64,000 nt of DNA from Sediminicola sp037203765 (GTDB taxonomy: Bacteria > Bacteroidota > Bacteroidia > Flavobacteriales > Flavobacteriaceae): positions 124,001 to 188,000 of the forward strand of contig NZ_JBBCAS010000002.1 in NCBI RefSeq assembly GCF_037203765.1. Direction: 5' to 3'. The notes under the pieces are model-generated. The model had not been told where the DNA came from and did not search any database. It saw only the letters and a program-made list of their open reading frames with translations. Each line of letters begins with the position of its first letter. Position 1 is the stretch's first letter. Of the stretch, positions 23,497 through 33,273 are shown one piece after another. The position numbers were made by a program, and so were the translations under genes.

Positions 23497-24249
23497 ATGC
23501 TGATCCTAATTTTTGTTTTATTGCTTTGGTACGGGGGATTGTTTTTTCAGTCTTTCTTTTTGCACCGCTATGCGGCCCATCAGGTATTTACGATGTCAAA
23601 AATGATGGAACGGATAACCTTTGTCCTCACCTGGATCTTTCAAGGTCCAAGCTATTTGAGTGCCTATGGTTATGGTATTATGCACCGCATGCACCATGCC
23701 TATACCGATACAGAACAGGACCCCCACTCCCCTTCCCATGACCCCAACTTGTTCGCCATGATGTGGAAGACTAAAACGATTTATCAGGATATCAATACCC
23801 AACGTATTGCCGTGGATGCACGGTTTACCAAAAACGTGCCCCAATGGAAAGGATTTGACCTCTTTGCAGGTTCCAGATTGTCACGTTTGCTATGGATAAC
23901 CGCCTACATTTTTTTCTTTGCCTTTTTTGCAACTGCATGGTGGCAATGGTTGTTACTGCCCTTGACCTTTTTAATGGCCCCTATACATGGGGTGATCATC
24001 AATTGGTTTGGCCATATCTATGGCTATGTGAATTTCACCATGAAAAACACGAGCAAAAACCTTTTCCGTTTCGATTTTTTAATGATGGGCGAAGGGTACC
24101 ATAACAATCACCATAAGCATGCCAGCAATCCCAATTTTGGCGTAAAGTGGTATGAGATTGATGTGACCTATTTGATTATCAGGGTCCTGGATACTCTAGG
24201 GCTCATCCACTTGAAACCAATGAAGGTTAGATCGAAAATGATTTCATAG
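23497..24249 (+). CDS. Acyl-CoA (delta-9-type) fatty acid desaturase
   Basis: This 250-residue membrane di-iron desaturase has the three histidine boxes: FLHRYAAH near residues 22-29, HRMHHAYTD near 65-73, and EGYHNNHHKH near 199-208; an extra HGVIINWFGH stretch lies between the last two. Hydrophobic spans occur at the N-terminus and around residues 132-165. It introduces a cis double bond in membrane-lipid acyl chains. It is shorter than eukaryotic stearoyl-CoA desaturases but of normal bacterial length. The Crp/Fnr-like gene directly upstream suggests regulated membrane-fluidity control, for example by temperature or oxygen. Confidence 0.9.
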   Translation: MLILIFVLLLWYGGLFFQSFFLHRYAAHQVFTMSKMMERITFVLTWIFQGPSYLSAYGYGIMHRMHHAYTDTEQDPHSPSHDPNLFAMMWKTKTIYQDINTQRIAVDARFTKNVPQWKGFDLFAGSRLSRLLWITAYIFFFAFFATAWWQWLLLPLTFLMAPIHGVIINWFGHIYGYVNFTMKNTSKNLFRFDFLMMGEGYHNNHHKHASNPNFGVKWYEIDVTYLIIRVLDTLGLIHLKPMKVRSKMIS

Positions 24250-24325
24250 GAAAATACGGTAAGTACCTCCCAATAGCAATCGGGATTGGCTCTGTACTCC
24301 GATCAGACGGACAGTTATACTTATC
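24248..24325. repeat. Degenerate single copy of the 53-bp repeat family
   Basis: GGAAAATACGGTAAGTA, followed after an insertion by GTACTCCGATCAGACGGACAG, matches the order and partial sequence of the array unit at 22515-22797. It lies right after the desaturase stop. The rest of the gap to the KefC-like gene shows nothing recognisable. Confidence 0.4.
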
Positions 24326-24497
24326 TTTTAAGTTGGAATTCTGTCGCCCGAGATTTCCCTAGAATCGATAATTTGTTCCAAGGGACAGTTTGCCATGGTT
24401 CTGGAATAGGCGGGCACTGGGATTAGCGAAGTTGATGGACACGGCTTTTATTGTTTTTTGAATGCCCTGGAGCAAACACCTGCATCAAGCTGCCCAA

Positions 24498-26387
24498 TTA
24501 TTTATTTTGATTGTTATTGAGCGCTTTTCTAATTTGTTCACTATCCCAATGGGGATCAAATGCCGTAATACCCCTGTCAAAATCTTGCTCCATTAATCTC
24601 TGTTGTTCCTCAAGTTCTTTCCTAGCTTTGAAAATGTAGTTTTCATCTCTTTTGGGTTCTGAGGCCAATCGTCTTAAACTTTCTTCATCATACTTGATGA
24701 AATTTTGCACCTGCCTGTTCAAGGTATATTTTCTGAAGCCCATTTTGCTCAAAACATCTTTGGCCAAACTTAAGGAGGTGTCCAACGATTCCCGGTAAAT
24801 GTTCTCCATTCCCATATTCAGCAGCTCATAGGCATCATACCTATTTTTTGCCCTGATCATCAATTCCACATGAGGATACTTTTCCTTTACCAGTTTGGCA
24901 ACCTGCTTGGTCACATTGGGATTATCAATGGCACAGATCAATATTTTGGCGTTTGCAATGCCGGCAGATTCCAATAAATCCCGTCGCGTGGCGTCACCGT
25001 AATATACTTCGAAGCCCATCTTACGTAAAAAATCAACGCGATTGGAATCTTGGTCCAAAATGGTAGCTTCTACGCCGTGCGAGCGTAAAAAGCGACCAAC
25101 CGTGCTTCCAAAATGGCCAAAACCCACCAAAATGACTTTTTGGGACTTTGCTATATGATCCATGGGACGTTTTACGGATTCCTTGGTTCCTATATTTGGT
25201 AAGATAAACCGCTCGTTGATCATGCTTATAATTGGGGTAAGGGACATGGTAAGGGCTGTGATCACCAAGAGCATATCCATTTGCTCCTGCCCCAAAATAT
25301 TCAGTTGAAAAGCAAAGGACAGTACCACAAATGCAAATTCCCCAATTTGGGCCAGACCGAAGGTCAGGAGTAATTTTTGGTCCAATTTTAAACTAAAAAT
25401 ACGACCTGTAATAAATAAAACGAACGCCTTTAATATAACAATGGCCAATAAAATACCACCAATGGTAAGCGGACTTTTGGCAATCACGATAAAGTTGATG
25501 GAGGCACCGACCGCCATAAAAAACAAACCTAGCAGCAAATTTTTAAAGGGTTCAAGCGTGCTTTCAAGTTCGTGTTTAAACTCGCTATTTGATAGTACGA
25601 CACCCCCTAGAAAGGCTCCTAAAGCCGGACTTAAGCCTACAAACTCCATTAAGAAGGAAATACCGAATACAATTAAAAATGCAGCGGCAATCAATAACTC
25701 CCTAACTCCTGTTTTTGCAACCCTTCGCAACATGGGTACAATAAGGTACCGCCCTGCGGCTATAATTGAAAAGACAGATAAAATAATAGCCAATGTCTGT
25801 AGACCTATAGGAAGATTATCCAATAAATTAGTATGCTGGCCCCCTATTTCAGAAGAAGTGACACCATCGGAATTTGATAGTAAAGGCATAAGTCCCAACA
25901 TAAAAATGACAATGATATCCTGAAAAAGTAAAATGGAAAATGACGAGATCCCAAACGTGGTTTCCATTAAGCCCTTTTCTTTTATCGTTTGCATCGCAAT
26001 GGCCGTAGAGGACAGTGCAACGGCCATGGCAATGACCAGAGCTACTTTCCAATCGTAGCCCAAGAACGTAAACAATAGATAGGAGAGGATGATGGTTCCC
26101 CCCACCTGGATTCCTCCCATCCCTACAATGGTTTTTCGCATATTCCAGAAATTTTTCGGCTCAATTTCCAGTCCAATTAAAAACAGCATCATTACAACTC
26201 CAAATTCGGCAAAATGCAATATATCCTCACCTTCCTTACCTATAAAACCAAGTACATAGGGGCCTATCAGTACACCGGCCAACAAATACCCTAAAACGGA
26301 ACTTAGGCCTAAACGTTTGGCAATGGAGACACAGATGATTGCTCCCCCCAAAAAAACTATAGCATCAAAGAGTATACTTCCGGTCAT
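24498..26387 (-). CDS. Monovalent cation:proton antiporter-2 family protein (KefC-like)
   Basis: The 629-residue protein has about 12-13 membrane spans in the first 380 residues (Na+/H+ exchanger fold of the CPA2 family), then a RCK/TrkA-N domain. The Rossmann motif is VILVGFGHFGSTVGRFLRSH near residues 415-434, with DQDSNRVDFL and GDATRRDLL after it. KefC of E. coli is a glutathione-gated potassium efflux system used against electrophiles. The C-terminal tail is charged and cytoplasmic. It follows the KefF-like flavoprotein by 3 bp, the same pairing as in E. coli, which supports the K+/H+ role. Confidence 0.88.
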   Translation of the reverse strand: MTGSILFDAIVFLGGAIICVSIAKRLGLSSVLGYLLAGVLIGPYVLGFIGKEGEDILHFAEFGVVMMLFLIGLEIEPKNFWNMRKTIVGMGGIQVGGTIILSYLLFTFLGYDWKVALVIAMAVALSSTAIAMQTIKEKGLMETTFGISSFSILLFQDIIVIFMLGLMPLLSNSDGVTSSEIGGQHTNLLDNLPIGLQTLAIILSVFSIIAAGRYLIVPMLRRVAKTGVRELLIAAAFLIVFGISFLMEFVGLSPALGAFLGGVVLSNSEFKHELESTLEPFKNLLLGLFFMAVGASINFIVIAKSPLTIGGILLAIVILKAFVLFITGRIFSLKLDQKLLLTFGLAQIGEFAFVVLSFAFQLNILGQEQMDMLLVITALTMSLTPIISMINERFILPNIGTKESVKRPMDHIAKSQKVILVGFGHFGSTVGRFLRSHGVEATILDQDSNRVDFLRKMGFEVYYGDATRRDLLESAGIANAKILICAIDNPNVTKQVAKLVKEKYPHVELMIRAKNRYDAYELLNMGMENIYRESLDTSLSLAKDVLSKMGFRKYTLNRQVQNFIKYDEESLRRLASEPKRDENYIFKARKELEEQQRLMEQDFDRGITAFDPHWDSEQIRKALNNNQNK

Positions 26388-26390
26388 ATG

Positions 26391-26996
26391 TTAAGCAGTT
26401 ATAAGTTCTGGGATATCATTTAAAAAGGCACAACCCTCAAAATCGGACAAGGTGAATCCGCCTTGAAGCAAATCAATTAAATTGCTGTATTTTTTTGCGT
26501 CACGATCTAATTCCCCATCGCTCAATTTATGTGTTCCCATGACTGCAAAAGGGGGAAAATACCTCATACCGCACAAGATTGCGGTTTGCTCAAAAGGTCT
26601 TAGAAACTGATTGATCGTAAAACTATTGGTGCCTTTGGAGCAATATACTTCCCTTGAACCACCCGTAGTAATCACATTTAAGCAGATTTTAGAGCTAAGG
26701 GCATGGGTATTTGGGCCATATGCCCATCCAAACTCCAAAACCATGTCTATCCACTGTTTCATTAATGGAGGACAGCTGTACCAATAGAATGGATGGTGCC
26801 AAATAATAACGTCGTGTTGACTCAGTAATTCTTGTTCCGCTTTTACATCAACATTAAAATCAGGATAAAGTTCATATAGATCACGAAATGTTACGCCCTC
26901 TTTATTTTTAATATGCTCTACGAGAACCAAATTTGCCCTAGAATTCTCAAATTTAGGATGTGAGAAAAGAACCAATATTTTTTTCATGTTATTCAT
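26391..26996 (-). CDS. KefF-like NAD(P)H:quinone oxidoreductase (flavodoxin fold)
   Basis: The 201-residue flavodoxin-like protein opens KILVLFSHPKFENSRAN and continues with DVIIWHHPFYWYSCPPLMKQ and NVITTGGSREVY, the FMN/FAD-binding loops of the KefF/MdaB/NQO family. In E. coli KefF is both a quinone reductase and the subunit that activates KefC. Two in-frame ATGs (26996 and 26987) are plausible. The gene is immediately upstream of the KefC-like antiporter, 3 bp apart, so they almost certainly form one complex. Confidence 0.87.
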   Translation of the reverse strand: MNNMKKILVLFSHPKFENSRANLVLVEHIKNKEGVTFRDLYELYPDFNVDVKAEQELLSQHDVIIWHHPFYWYSCPPLMKQWIDMVLEFGWAYGPNTHALSSKICLNVITTGGSREVYCSKGTNSFTINQFLRPFEQTAILCGMRYFPPFAVMGTHKLSDGELDRDAKKYSNLIDLLQGGFTLSDFEGCAFLNDIPELITA

Positions 26997-27163
26997 TTAA
27001 AAATGACAGTATTAAATCCTTTTAACGTATGTCATAGCGCTATAGCCTTAAGCACACGGGTAAAGATAATTACCATCGCTAAAGGAATTACCCTTTTATC
27101 GAATTTTAATCCTACAGCTATGGTTAATTATGTCCCTGTTGTAACAAAAGTTATAGCTATGGG

Positions 27164-27991
27164 TTATTTTGATGTTTGGATCCTTTCCAGGATGTTCTCT
27201 GTTAGGTCCAACATAGTCGTAATTTTCCCTTCGTCAGAGGCATCAGCATGTGCAGGACCGAAAACTCCTTTGGGATTGCCCTTATCATTATCAAAATACT
27301 TCCCTGAATCATTGCTGTAGGTATTTAAAAGCGCAAGATCATATAGAATATCAACCCCTTTTTTGGTTGGTGACCAATATTCCCCAAAGGCTTCTTGAAC
27401 CATTTTAGTGTTCAATAGCGAACCAGGATTTACGGCAATAACCACAATATTTGGCTCTGCTTGTGCTAAATGAAAACTCCACATGGTCAAAGCCAATTTA
27501 CTTTGGGCGTAGGCGGCATTGTCAGAAACTTGCTGTTTTCCCCTTATGACATCTTCATCTACCGTGGCCTGTGCTGCAGAACTCAAGTTTATGATTCTTG
27601 GCGCTACCGCTTTTTTAAGTTTTGGAAGAAGAGCGTGGGTCAACACATAAGGTGCCAAATAATTGACCACAAATCTGATATCCAGTCCATCTTTGTTTTT
27701 CGGGGTCTTGCTATTATAAACTCCGGCATTATTGATCATCACATCAATTGCAGGAACTTCATTTTTAACCTGTTCGGCCATTTTTGAGACAGCGTCCAAA
27801 TCAGAAAAATCTGCTAGAAACCCTTTTACATTTTGATTGTTTGAAGCCTCTTTTATTTCTGAAATCACGGCTTCCAATTTTGCTTTGTTTCTTCCATGCA
27901 CATAGACGGTATGGCCATTACCGGCCAATTTCATGGCAGTTAATTTCCCTATGCCATCTGTGCTTCCCGTTATCAGTATGATTTTATTCAT
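27164..27991 (-). CDS. Short-chain dehydrogenase/reductase
   Basis: This 275-residue classical SDR, started at ATG 27991, begins MNKIILITGSTDGIGKLTAM with the TGxxxGIG cofactor motif. The frame extends nine codons further upstream (from 28018), but those codons precede the usual SDR N-terminus. NNAGVYN near residue 86 and the catalytic Ser/Tyr/Lys (LSSAAQA; DNAAYAQSKLAL) are intact. It resembles retinol-dehydrogenase-like SDRs. The substrate is unknown. It is on the same strand as the KefF/KefC pair but 167 bp upstream, so co-transcription is uncertain. Confidence 0.85.
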   Translation of the reverse strand: MNKIILITGSTDGIGKLTAMKLAGNGHTVYVHGRNKAKLEAVISEIKEASNNQNVKGFLADFSDLDAVSKMAEQVKNEVPAIDVMINNAGVYNSKTPKNKDGLDIRFVVNYLAPYVLTHALLPKLKKAVAPRIINLSSAAQATVDEDVIRGKQQVSDNAAYAQSKLALTMWSFHLAQAEPNIVVIAVNPGSLLNTKMVQEAFGEYWSPTKKGVDILYDLALLNTYSNDSGKYFDNDKGNPKGVFGPAHADASDEGKITTMLDLTENILERIQTSK

Positions 27992-28254
27992 AATGCGTAC
28001 AGATTGTTTTACAGACACAAGGTAGTCATCTTCATTTAAAGTAGTTAATGCTTCCCATGCGACTTATGACGCATTTAATAGGTTTTTTGAAACCATGAAG
28101 TTGATTATTGGTAGGGTTTATAGACTATAATTTATAAAAAACCACTTGAAAACTTTAAGATGAAACATGCGCTATCATCATCTTTTAAAAATTGTTATAT
28201 TTAACAGAATCAAATATGTAGAGGCATGTTTGATTTTTAATTCTTAAAACATCT

Positions 28255-28503
28255 ATGATTATGAGTCGTTTAAAAGAGATTAAATTCTTGACCCTTGCCA
28301 TGCTGTTATGTGGTTTTTTGGCTGCCAGTTCTCTGACCTCCTGTCGTGAACAAAAGGAAAAGGAAAAAACAGAAGAGCAGGAAATCCATTCGGAATCTGA
28401 TGAACACCCGGAAGGCGGAGAACATCCTGAAGGAGGGGAACATCCCGAGGGCGGAGAGCATCCGGAGGGAGAGGAACATCCAAAGGATACCGTAGCAGGA
28501 TAA
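28255..28503 (+). CDS. Small lipoprotein with EHPEGG repeats
   Basis: The 82-residue protein has a signal peptide with lipobox SLTSC (Cys about 30). The mature part is short and highly acidic: a Glu/Lys-rich linker, then four near-perfect copies of the hexapeptide EHPEGG followed by a degenerate EHPEGEEHPKD tail. The regularly spaced His and Glu could bind divalent metal, but that is inference. ATG codons at 28255 and 28261 are both possible. I do not recognise a family. It converges on the transglutaminase lipoprotein gene, with 2 bp between the stop codons. Confidence 0.7.
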   Translation: MIMSRLKEIKFLTLAMLLCGFLAASSLTSCREQKEKEKTEEQEIHSESDEHPEGGEHPEGGEHPEGGEHPEGEEHPKDTVAG

Positions 28504-28505
28504 TA

Positions 28506-29876
28506 TTATAGGCTTTCTGTGTTTAGGGTTGCCGCCTTCCTGCGAAATGAAAAGAATGTTTTTGGGAATGCGGGCTCCTTGCCTATTTCCATAACTGGAT
28601 AGGCAAGAAAGTTGATGGGGCCGGAATGCGGCCCAGGATCTGGTTGCAGATCGCGCCCACGGGTAAATTCGATCCTATTGGCAGGATGCCGACCAAAGTA
28701 ATACGTGGCCAAGGCCGTATATTTATTGGCTTCGCTAATATCTACAGGCCACCATTTTCCTTCAGCATAGAATTCTGCCCAACAGTGATATCCATCAATC
28801 CCCCCTTCGTCCCGATCAGAAGGGATAGAAGCCCCTACGGCAAAGCGCGAAGGTATTCCCGCGGATCGGGCCAAGGAAATAAATAGGGAATGGAATTCCG
28901 TACAGTTGCCGGTAAGGGCATCGCAGGCATAAACGGCATCCCCGGTGCCGTATTTTCCAGCTTTGATATACTTCATATTGTCAATGATATAATCATACAA
29001 GGCCCTCGCCTGCATAATGGCACCTTCAGAGCGCTTGTCCCCAATTATGCTGTCTGCCAGTACCTCGAACCGGTCTCCAATGGGCAACAGTTTATTGGCA
29101 TCGAGATAGGGCGAAGGATCGGCATCTTCGGCATAGGGGTTTTTCTCCTGCCTTTGCACATCGTAGACAAGTTCCACTTTCTTTCCACTGTGTTCGGGAG
29201 CTAGTTCCATATATAAAATGGAATTGCCGTATTTCTTTTCCTTCAATATCCGATGGGCCACAGGTGCGTTTATGGAACGCAATTCAACGGTTTGAAAGCG
29301 GTCTGTCTGGGGAATGGGAAGCCACATTTTTGCAGGTCCGGACATTTCTGGCAAGGTAACATCGTAATGAAACTCAAAGGCATCATCACCTTCTTTAACG
29401 CCAAGCAGGTCTGTTGATGCGTTTTGTAATGGCATTCTGTACCAGGTCTTATCCTTCCGTTGTTTCCAGGTATAAAAGGGTTTTCCATTGAGTTTGTGCA
29501 GGGTGGTTTCGGTAACGGTCATATTGCCCGGATCACCAGCCAAGAAAAAATCCACATCGTATACATCTCCACTGACATCGGCCAGATCTACACAGGCGAA
29601 ATGACGCTGGGGGCCTAAATTGGAAAGGTATTCGGTATGTACCCGAACCAGTTGTAGCCGCAGTTCTTTTTCTTCCGTAGCGATATGAAAATAACCGCCA
29701 CCCTCAGCTACCTTTTTTGCTATATTCTCTTTGATTCCAGCTTCTATATCAGCAGTAACCACATTGGGCACTTTCTTTACAGCAAGTTGTTTTTCTTCTT
29801 TCTGTTGTTTGGTGCCCAGATTGCAGGCCATCATCGTGGCCAGGATTCCAAGGAGAACAATAAAGCGATTTTTCAT
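28506..29876 (-). CDS. Transglutaminase-like domain lipoprotein
   Basis: The 456-residue lipoprotein has lipobox ATMMAC (Cys about 18). The N-terminal half is a beta-rich region of unknown role. The C-terminal half is a transglutaminase-core (papain-like) domain with the triad Cys in LTGNCTEFHSLFISLARS, His in DGYHCWAEFYAEG and Asp in WWPVDISEANKY. Bacterial members act as proteases or amidases rather than cross-linkers. It should be in the periplasm, membrane-anchored. It is monocistronic, converging on the EHPEGG lipoprotein gene. Confidence 0.85.
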   Translation of the reverse strand: MKNRFIVLLGILATMMACNLGTKQQKEEKQLAVKKVPNVVTADIEAGIKENIAKKVAEGGGYFHIATEEKELRLQLVRVHTEYLSNLGPQRHFACVDLADVSGDVYDVDFFLAGDPGNMTVTETTLHKLNGKPFYTWKQRKDKTWYRMPLQNASTDLLGVKEGDDAFEFHYDVTLPEMSGPAKMWLPIPQTDRFQTVELRSINAPVAHRILKEKKYGNSILYMELAPEHSGKKVELVYDVQRQEKNPYAEDADPSPYLDANKLLPIGDRFEVLADSIIGDKRSEGAIMQARALYDYIIDNMKYIKAGKYGTGDAVYACDALTGNCTEFHSLFISLARSAGIPSRFAVGASIPSDRDEGGIDGYHCWAEFYAEGKWWPVDISEANKYTALATYYFGRHPANRIEFTRGRDLQPDPGPHSGPINFLAYPVMEIGKEPAFPKTFFSFRRKAATLNTESL

Positions 29877-30045
29877 ACAGTAATATGATTTCTAGAGCCA
29901 TGAATTTACGATAATTTCTACAACTCTTTGGCATTTTAATGATACCGGTCTCAGATGAATGCCCTAACCATATGGCTTGAGTCCTTGGCGATGGACTCAG
30001 AATGAGGCTTGATGGCTGGAAAGAGTATCTTATGACGTAAAAAGA

Positions 30046-30086
30046 AAAGGGCTTGTAGTGGAACCAACGTCCCATACAAGCCCTTT
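30046..30086 (-). terminator. Intrinsic terminator downstream of the metallopeptidase remnant
   Basis: The perfect 12-bp stem AAAGGGCTTGTA (30046-30057) / TACAAGCCCTTT (30075-30086) is followed on the minus strand by TTCTTTTTAC. Its survival 60 bp beyond the remnant's stop suggests the gene was once expressed. Confidence 0.8.
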
Positions 30087-30147
30087 GTTGTATTCTTCTA
30101 AAGACCACGTATATCTGTGTTCAGAAAGAAGATAAGTAAACTTCAGT

Positions 30148-30780
30148 TTATTCTTTTTTGGTAGTTACAGTGCCAATAGGTTCCAGTAAGACCTCCATTT
30201 GTGTAATATTCAGTCCTGAATTTTCTCCACTTTTCGCAAGCTCATTGATATCTACACCGGCCGTGCCCTTTGGAAGCTCATACGACTCCCCTACTGAGGC
30301 CGAACCATATCCCAGATCTCTCATGGAACCAGCAGTAATACGGCTCAATGGATTCTCTACCAAATTCAAAAAGCCGGTCATCAATTCGTTTTTTAAAACA
30401 GATTCACGCCAGTGGCCTCCCGCAGTTCCCGGACCACCAATATTTTCAATGGGCAATTCGTTTGTTCCGCCTTCGGCATTCCAAAAAACGTTCGCTTTAC
30501 TACCTGTAAAATAGGGGTTAGGGGTGGGCCCCGCTCTTAGTGTTCTATCGGCAATGTTCCAAAGGGTACCAACTCCCAAAACATGACCCATTTCGTGGAC
30601 GATCACATCCTCAAAAAGATTCAAGCTATCCAAAAATTCCAAATCGGCCACATCAAAAAACATTACACCGCTCAATGTCCAGAAATCACTGGTGCGGACA
30701 AATCTAGTGCCGGGTACTAACTGGTAAACTTTTTCAGAGATACATGTCTTATAAAACACCCCAAAAAGAGGTAATTGCAA
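30148..30780 (-). pseudogene. 5'-truncated leishmanolysin-like zinc metallopeptidase
   Basis: The 210-codon frame keeps the zinc site VIVHEMGHVLGVGTLW (residues about 59-74) and the downstream GGHWRESVLKNELMTGF region, which supplies the third ligand in the leishmanolysin-like family. The N-terminus is missing: the frame can start only with TTG at 30780, has no signal peptide, and lacks the domain that normally precedes the zinc helix. An in-frame TGA lies directly upstream (30781-30783), preceded by a 25-codon hydrophobic stretch beginning ATG at 30858 that looks like a leader. I read this as an internally deleted, inactive gene. A short functional form cannot be excluded. Confidence 0.6.
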
Positions 30781-30937
30781 TCATGCTATGAACAAAGTGC
30801 ATGTAACTAGGTGAGTTATGAGACTTCTTATGAACCATATAACGAAATGATATTTCATCGTATTATTTCTATATTTATGATCTAAAATCTATTTTACCTT
30901 TAATAATTCCTTAAATTAGATTTCATATCCTCTTTTT

Positions 30938-33262
30938 ATGTATGTCTTTGCCTCTATTCTGATAGAATTACTTTTGATCACGTCATGCATACTGATCCTG
31001 TTTAATCTAAGGGATAAATTGGGCCTCGCCCCACTTTATATTCTTTTGGGTTGTTTCCAGTACTTTCAGGTCAATTTGGAAAAGCTGATCAGTTTCAACT
31101 TTTTGGGTAAGTTCCCCATCTATCCCGGCTCCGTAATTTTGTTCAGTGCCCTTTTATTTGCTTTATTGCTAATATATATCAAGGAGGGTGTTCAAAGTGC
31201 AAGGACCCTGATCATAGGCATACTCATCTCAAATTTTTTCTTGGCCGGATTGTTCGAGGTTACCGCTGCCCAGGATTATTTTATCAGACAACTATACACC
31301 GTTGAATTGGATCCCACCACAATATTCAATATAAATTACAAGTATTTTATTATTGGGACAATCATCCTGTTATTTGATTTTATTTTACTGGCCGTCATCT
31401 ACCAATTTCTGATTTCCAAAATCAAGAAACCTTTTTTGTTTTTTATTTTATTCCTGTCCCTTTGGTCCGTTCTGATCTTTGACGCCCTGGCATTCAATAT
31501 CGGGGTATTCTATAGTTCACCAACCTTTACATCCTCATTGATAGGACATGTTATAGGGAAAACCGTAGTTGCCTTTTTGTTTGCCGCCATTCTTCATATC
31601 TACCTGACCTATATAGACAAAGAAAAGGTCAGCAGTTCCTTTATTGTCAATCAGCAGCGGGACATACTCTCAATTTTGAAGTATAGAAAAAAGTACATGG
31701 ATCTTAAGATCGAAAAGAAAAATGTAGAGGACAGGCTGCTCATTGAGAAAAAACAGATGGATATTGCATTAAAGGAAAGTGAAGCCTTTAACAATGGCAT
31801 CCTTTCATCCCTAAGTGCACATATTGCCGTCATTGATAAATCAGGGGAAATTTTGGCCGTAAACAAGGCCTGGAACGAATTCTCCATAAATAATGGGGAG
31901 AGTAATTTGGCCAGAACTTCGGTTGGAAGCAATTATATAGAAATTTGTAAAAAGGCGATCTCTCAGGGCGACACCTTGTCTCTAGAGGTATTGGAAGGTT
32001 TCAGGGCCGTACTCCAAAAAGAGAAACCAAGTTTCAGTATTGAATATCCCTGTCATTCACCTTTGGAGAAACGATGGTTTACGCTCCACGTGGTGCCCTT
32101 TGGATCGGAATCTGATAAATTGGTCATTTCCCACATCAATGTGACCAAATTAAAAATTGCGGAAAAACAACTGGAAAATTCCAATCTACAATTGAAAGAG
32201 GCACAGCGGATGGCCAAAATAGGCAGTTGGGAATTCAACCCCTTCACCAAGGAGGTACACTTCTCGGATGAGATGTACAACATTTTGGAAATAGACAAAG
32301 ATTCCAAGGAAAACTTATTCGATCTATACAGGTCCAAATGCCTGCCTGAAGACTATAATACTTTTAACGATCTTGTGGATAGATCCATAAAAAATGAAAA
32401 GGGCTATGCCATTGGGTACTATATCAAAGCCAATGCGAATAAGATCAAGTATATTCATGAAATAGGAGAAACAGTAAGGTCCGAGAATGGGCAGTATCTC
32501 AAATTAAAAGGAACCATACAGGACTTTACGGAGGACAAAAGGATCCATGAAGAGCTTTCCCAGAAAAATGAAGAGCTGTTAAAAGCCAATAAAGAATTGG
32601 ACCGATTTGTATATAGTGCCTCCCATGATCTAAGAGCCCCGCTGACCTCTCTTATGGGTTTGATAGAAATAATGGATATGATTTTGCCAAAGGAGAACGA
32701 AGATTTAAAAGAGCCATTGTCCCTCATGTCCAAGACCATAGATAAGATGGATGTGTTTATCAGGAGCATTTTTGATTATTCCGTAAATTCTAGGAGGGAG
32801 ATCTCCATTGAAAAGATTGATTTTGAAACATTGATCAGGTCCATTTGGGAAAGCCTGAAATTCATGAACATCAAATACAACCCTGAACCCATCATAGAAA
32901 TATCGCAAGAAACAGAATTTTATTCGGATAAAAAACGACTTGAAATTATATTGGGGAATCTAGTTTCCAATGCCATCAAATACTATGATGAAAACAAAAC
33001 AGAGCACTTTGTAAAGATATCGGTCACGGTAGACCATGAGAAGGCTGCTGTGGTCATAGAGGACAACGGAATAGGGATAGGAGAAGAGCACAAGGATAAA
33101 ATTTTTGAGATGTTCTACAGGGCCACAAAAATGTCGACAGGATCGGGCATGGGTACCTATATCGTCAAAGAAACCTTGGATAAACTACAAGGAACCATTG
33201 AAATGGCGTCAGAATTGGAAAAAGGCACCAGATTTAGCATTACCATACCAAATTCAAAATAA
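30938..33262 (+). CDS. Membrane-bound PAS sensor histidine kinase
   Basis: The 774-residue protein has about seven N-terminal membrane spans (residues 1-225). This region resembles the VUT/queuosine-precursor-transporter-like sensor module in its IKEGVQSARTLIIGILISN segment. A short coiled coil follows, then two PAS-like domains (about 285-400 and 415-535), a HisKA helix with the phospho-acceptor His563 in YSASHDLRAPLTSL, and an HATPase domain with VSNAIKYYDEN (N box), EDNGIGIG (G1) and STGSGMGTYIVKE (G2). The signal is unknown. A receiver-only protein is encoded 11 bp downstream, so the pair forms a two-component unit. Confidence 0.88.
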   Translation: MYVFASILIELLLITSCILILFNLRDKLGLAPLYILLGCFQYFQVNLEKLISFNFLGKFPIYPGSVILFSALLFALLLIYIKEGVQSARTLIIGILISNFFLAGLFEVTAAQDYFIRQLYTVELDPTTIFNINYKYFIIGTIILLFDFILLAVIYQFLISKIKKPFLFFILFLSLWSVLIFDALAFNIGVFYSSPTFTSSLIGHVIGKTVVAFLFAAILHIYLTYIDKEKVSSSFIVNQQRDILSILKYRKKYMDLKIEKKNVEDRLLIEKKQMDIALKESEAFNNGILSSLSAHIAVIDKSGEILAVNKAWNEFSINNGESNLARTSVGSNYIEICKKAISQGDTLSLEVLEGFRAVLQKEKPSFSIEYPCHSPLEKRWFTLHVVPFGSESDKLVISHINVTKLKIAEKQLENSNLQLKEAQRMAKIGSWEFNPFTKEVHFSDEMYNILEIDKDSKENLFDLYRSKCLPEDYNTFNDLVDRSIKNEKGYAIGYYIKANANKIKYIHEIGETVRSENGQYLKLKGTIQDFTEDKRIHEELSQKNEELLKANKELDRFVYSASHDLRAPLTSLMGLIEIMDMILPKENEDLKEPLSLMSKTIDKMDVFIRSIFDYSVNSRREISIEKIDFETLIRSIWESLKFMNIKYNPEPIIEISQETEFYSDKKRLEIILGNLVSNAIKYYDENKTEHFVKISVTVDHEKAAVVIEDNGIGIGEEHKDKIFEMFYRATKMSTGSGMGTYIVKETLDKLQGTIEMASELEKGTRFSITIPNSK

Positions 33263-33273
33263 AGCAGGAAGGC

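Noticed and set aside
26997..27320. Plus-strand ORF of 105 residues between the KefF-like and SDR genes
   Set aside because: Its 3' half is antisense to the SDR gene and the 5' half has no family signal.
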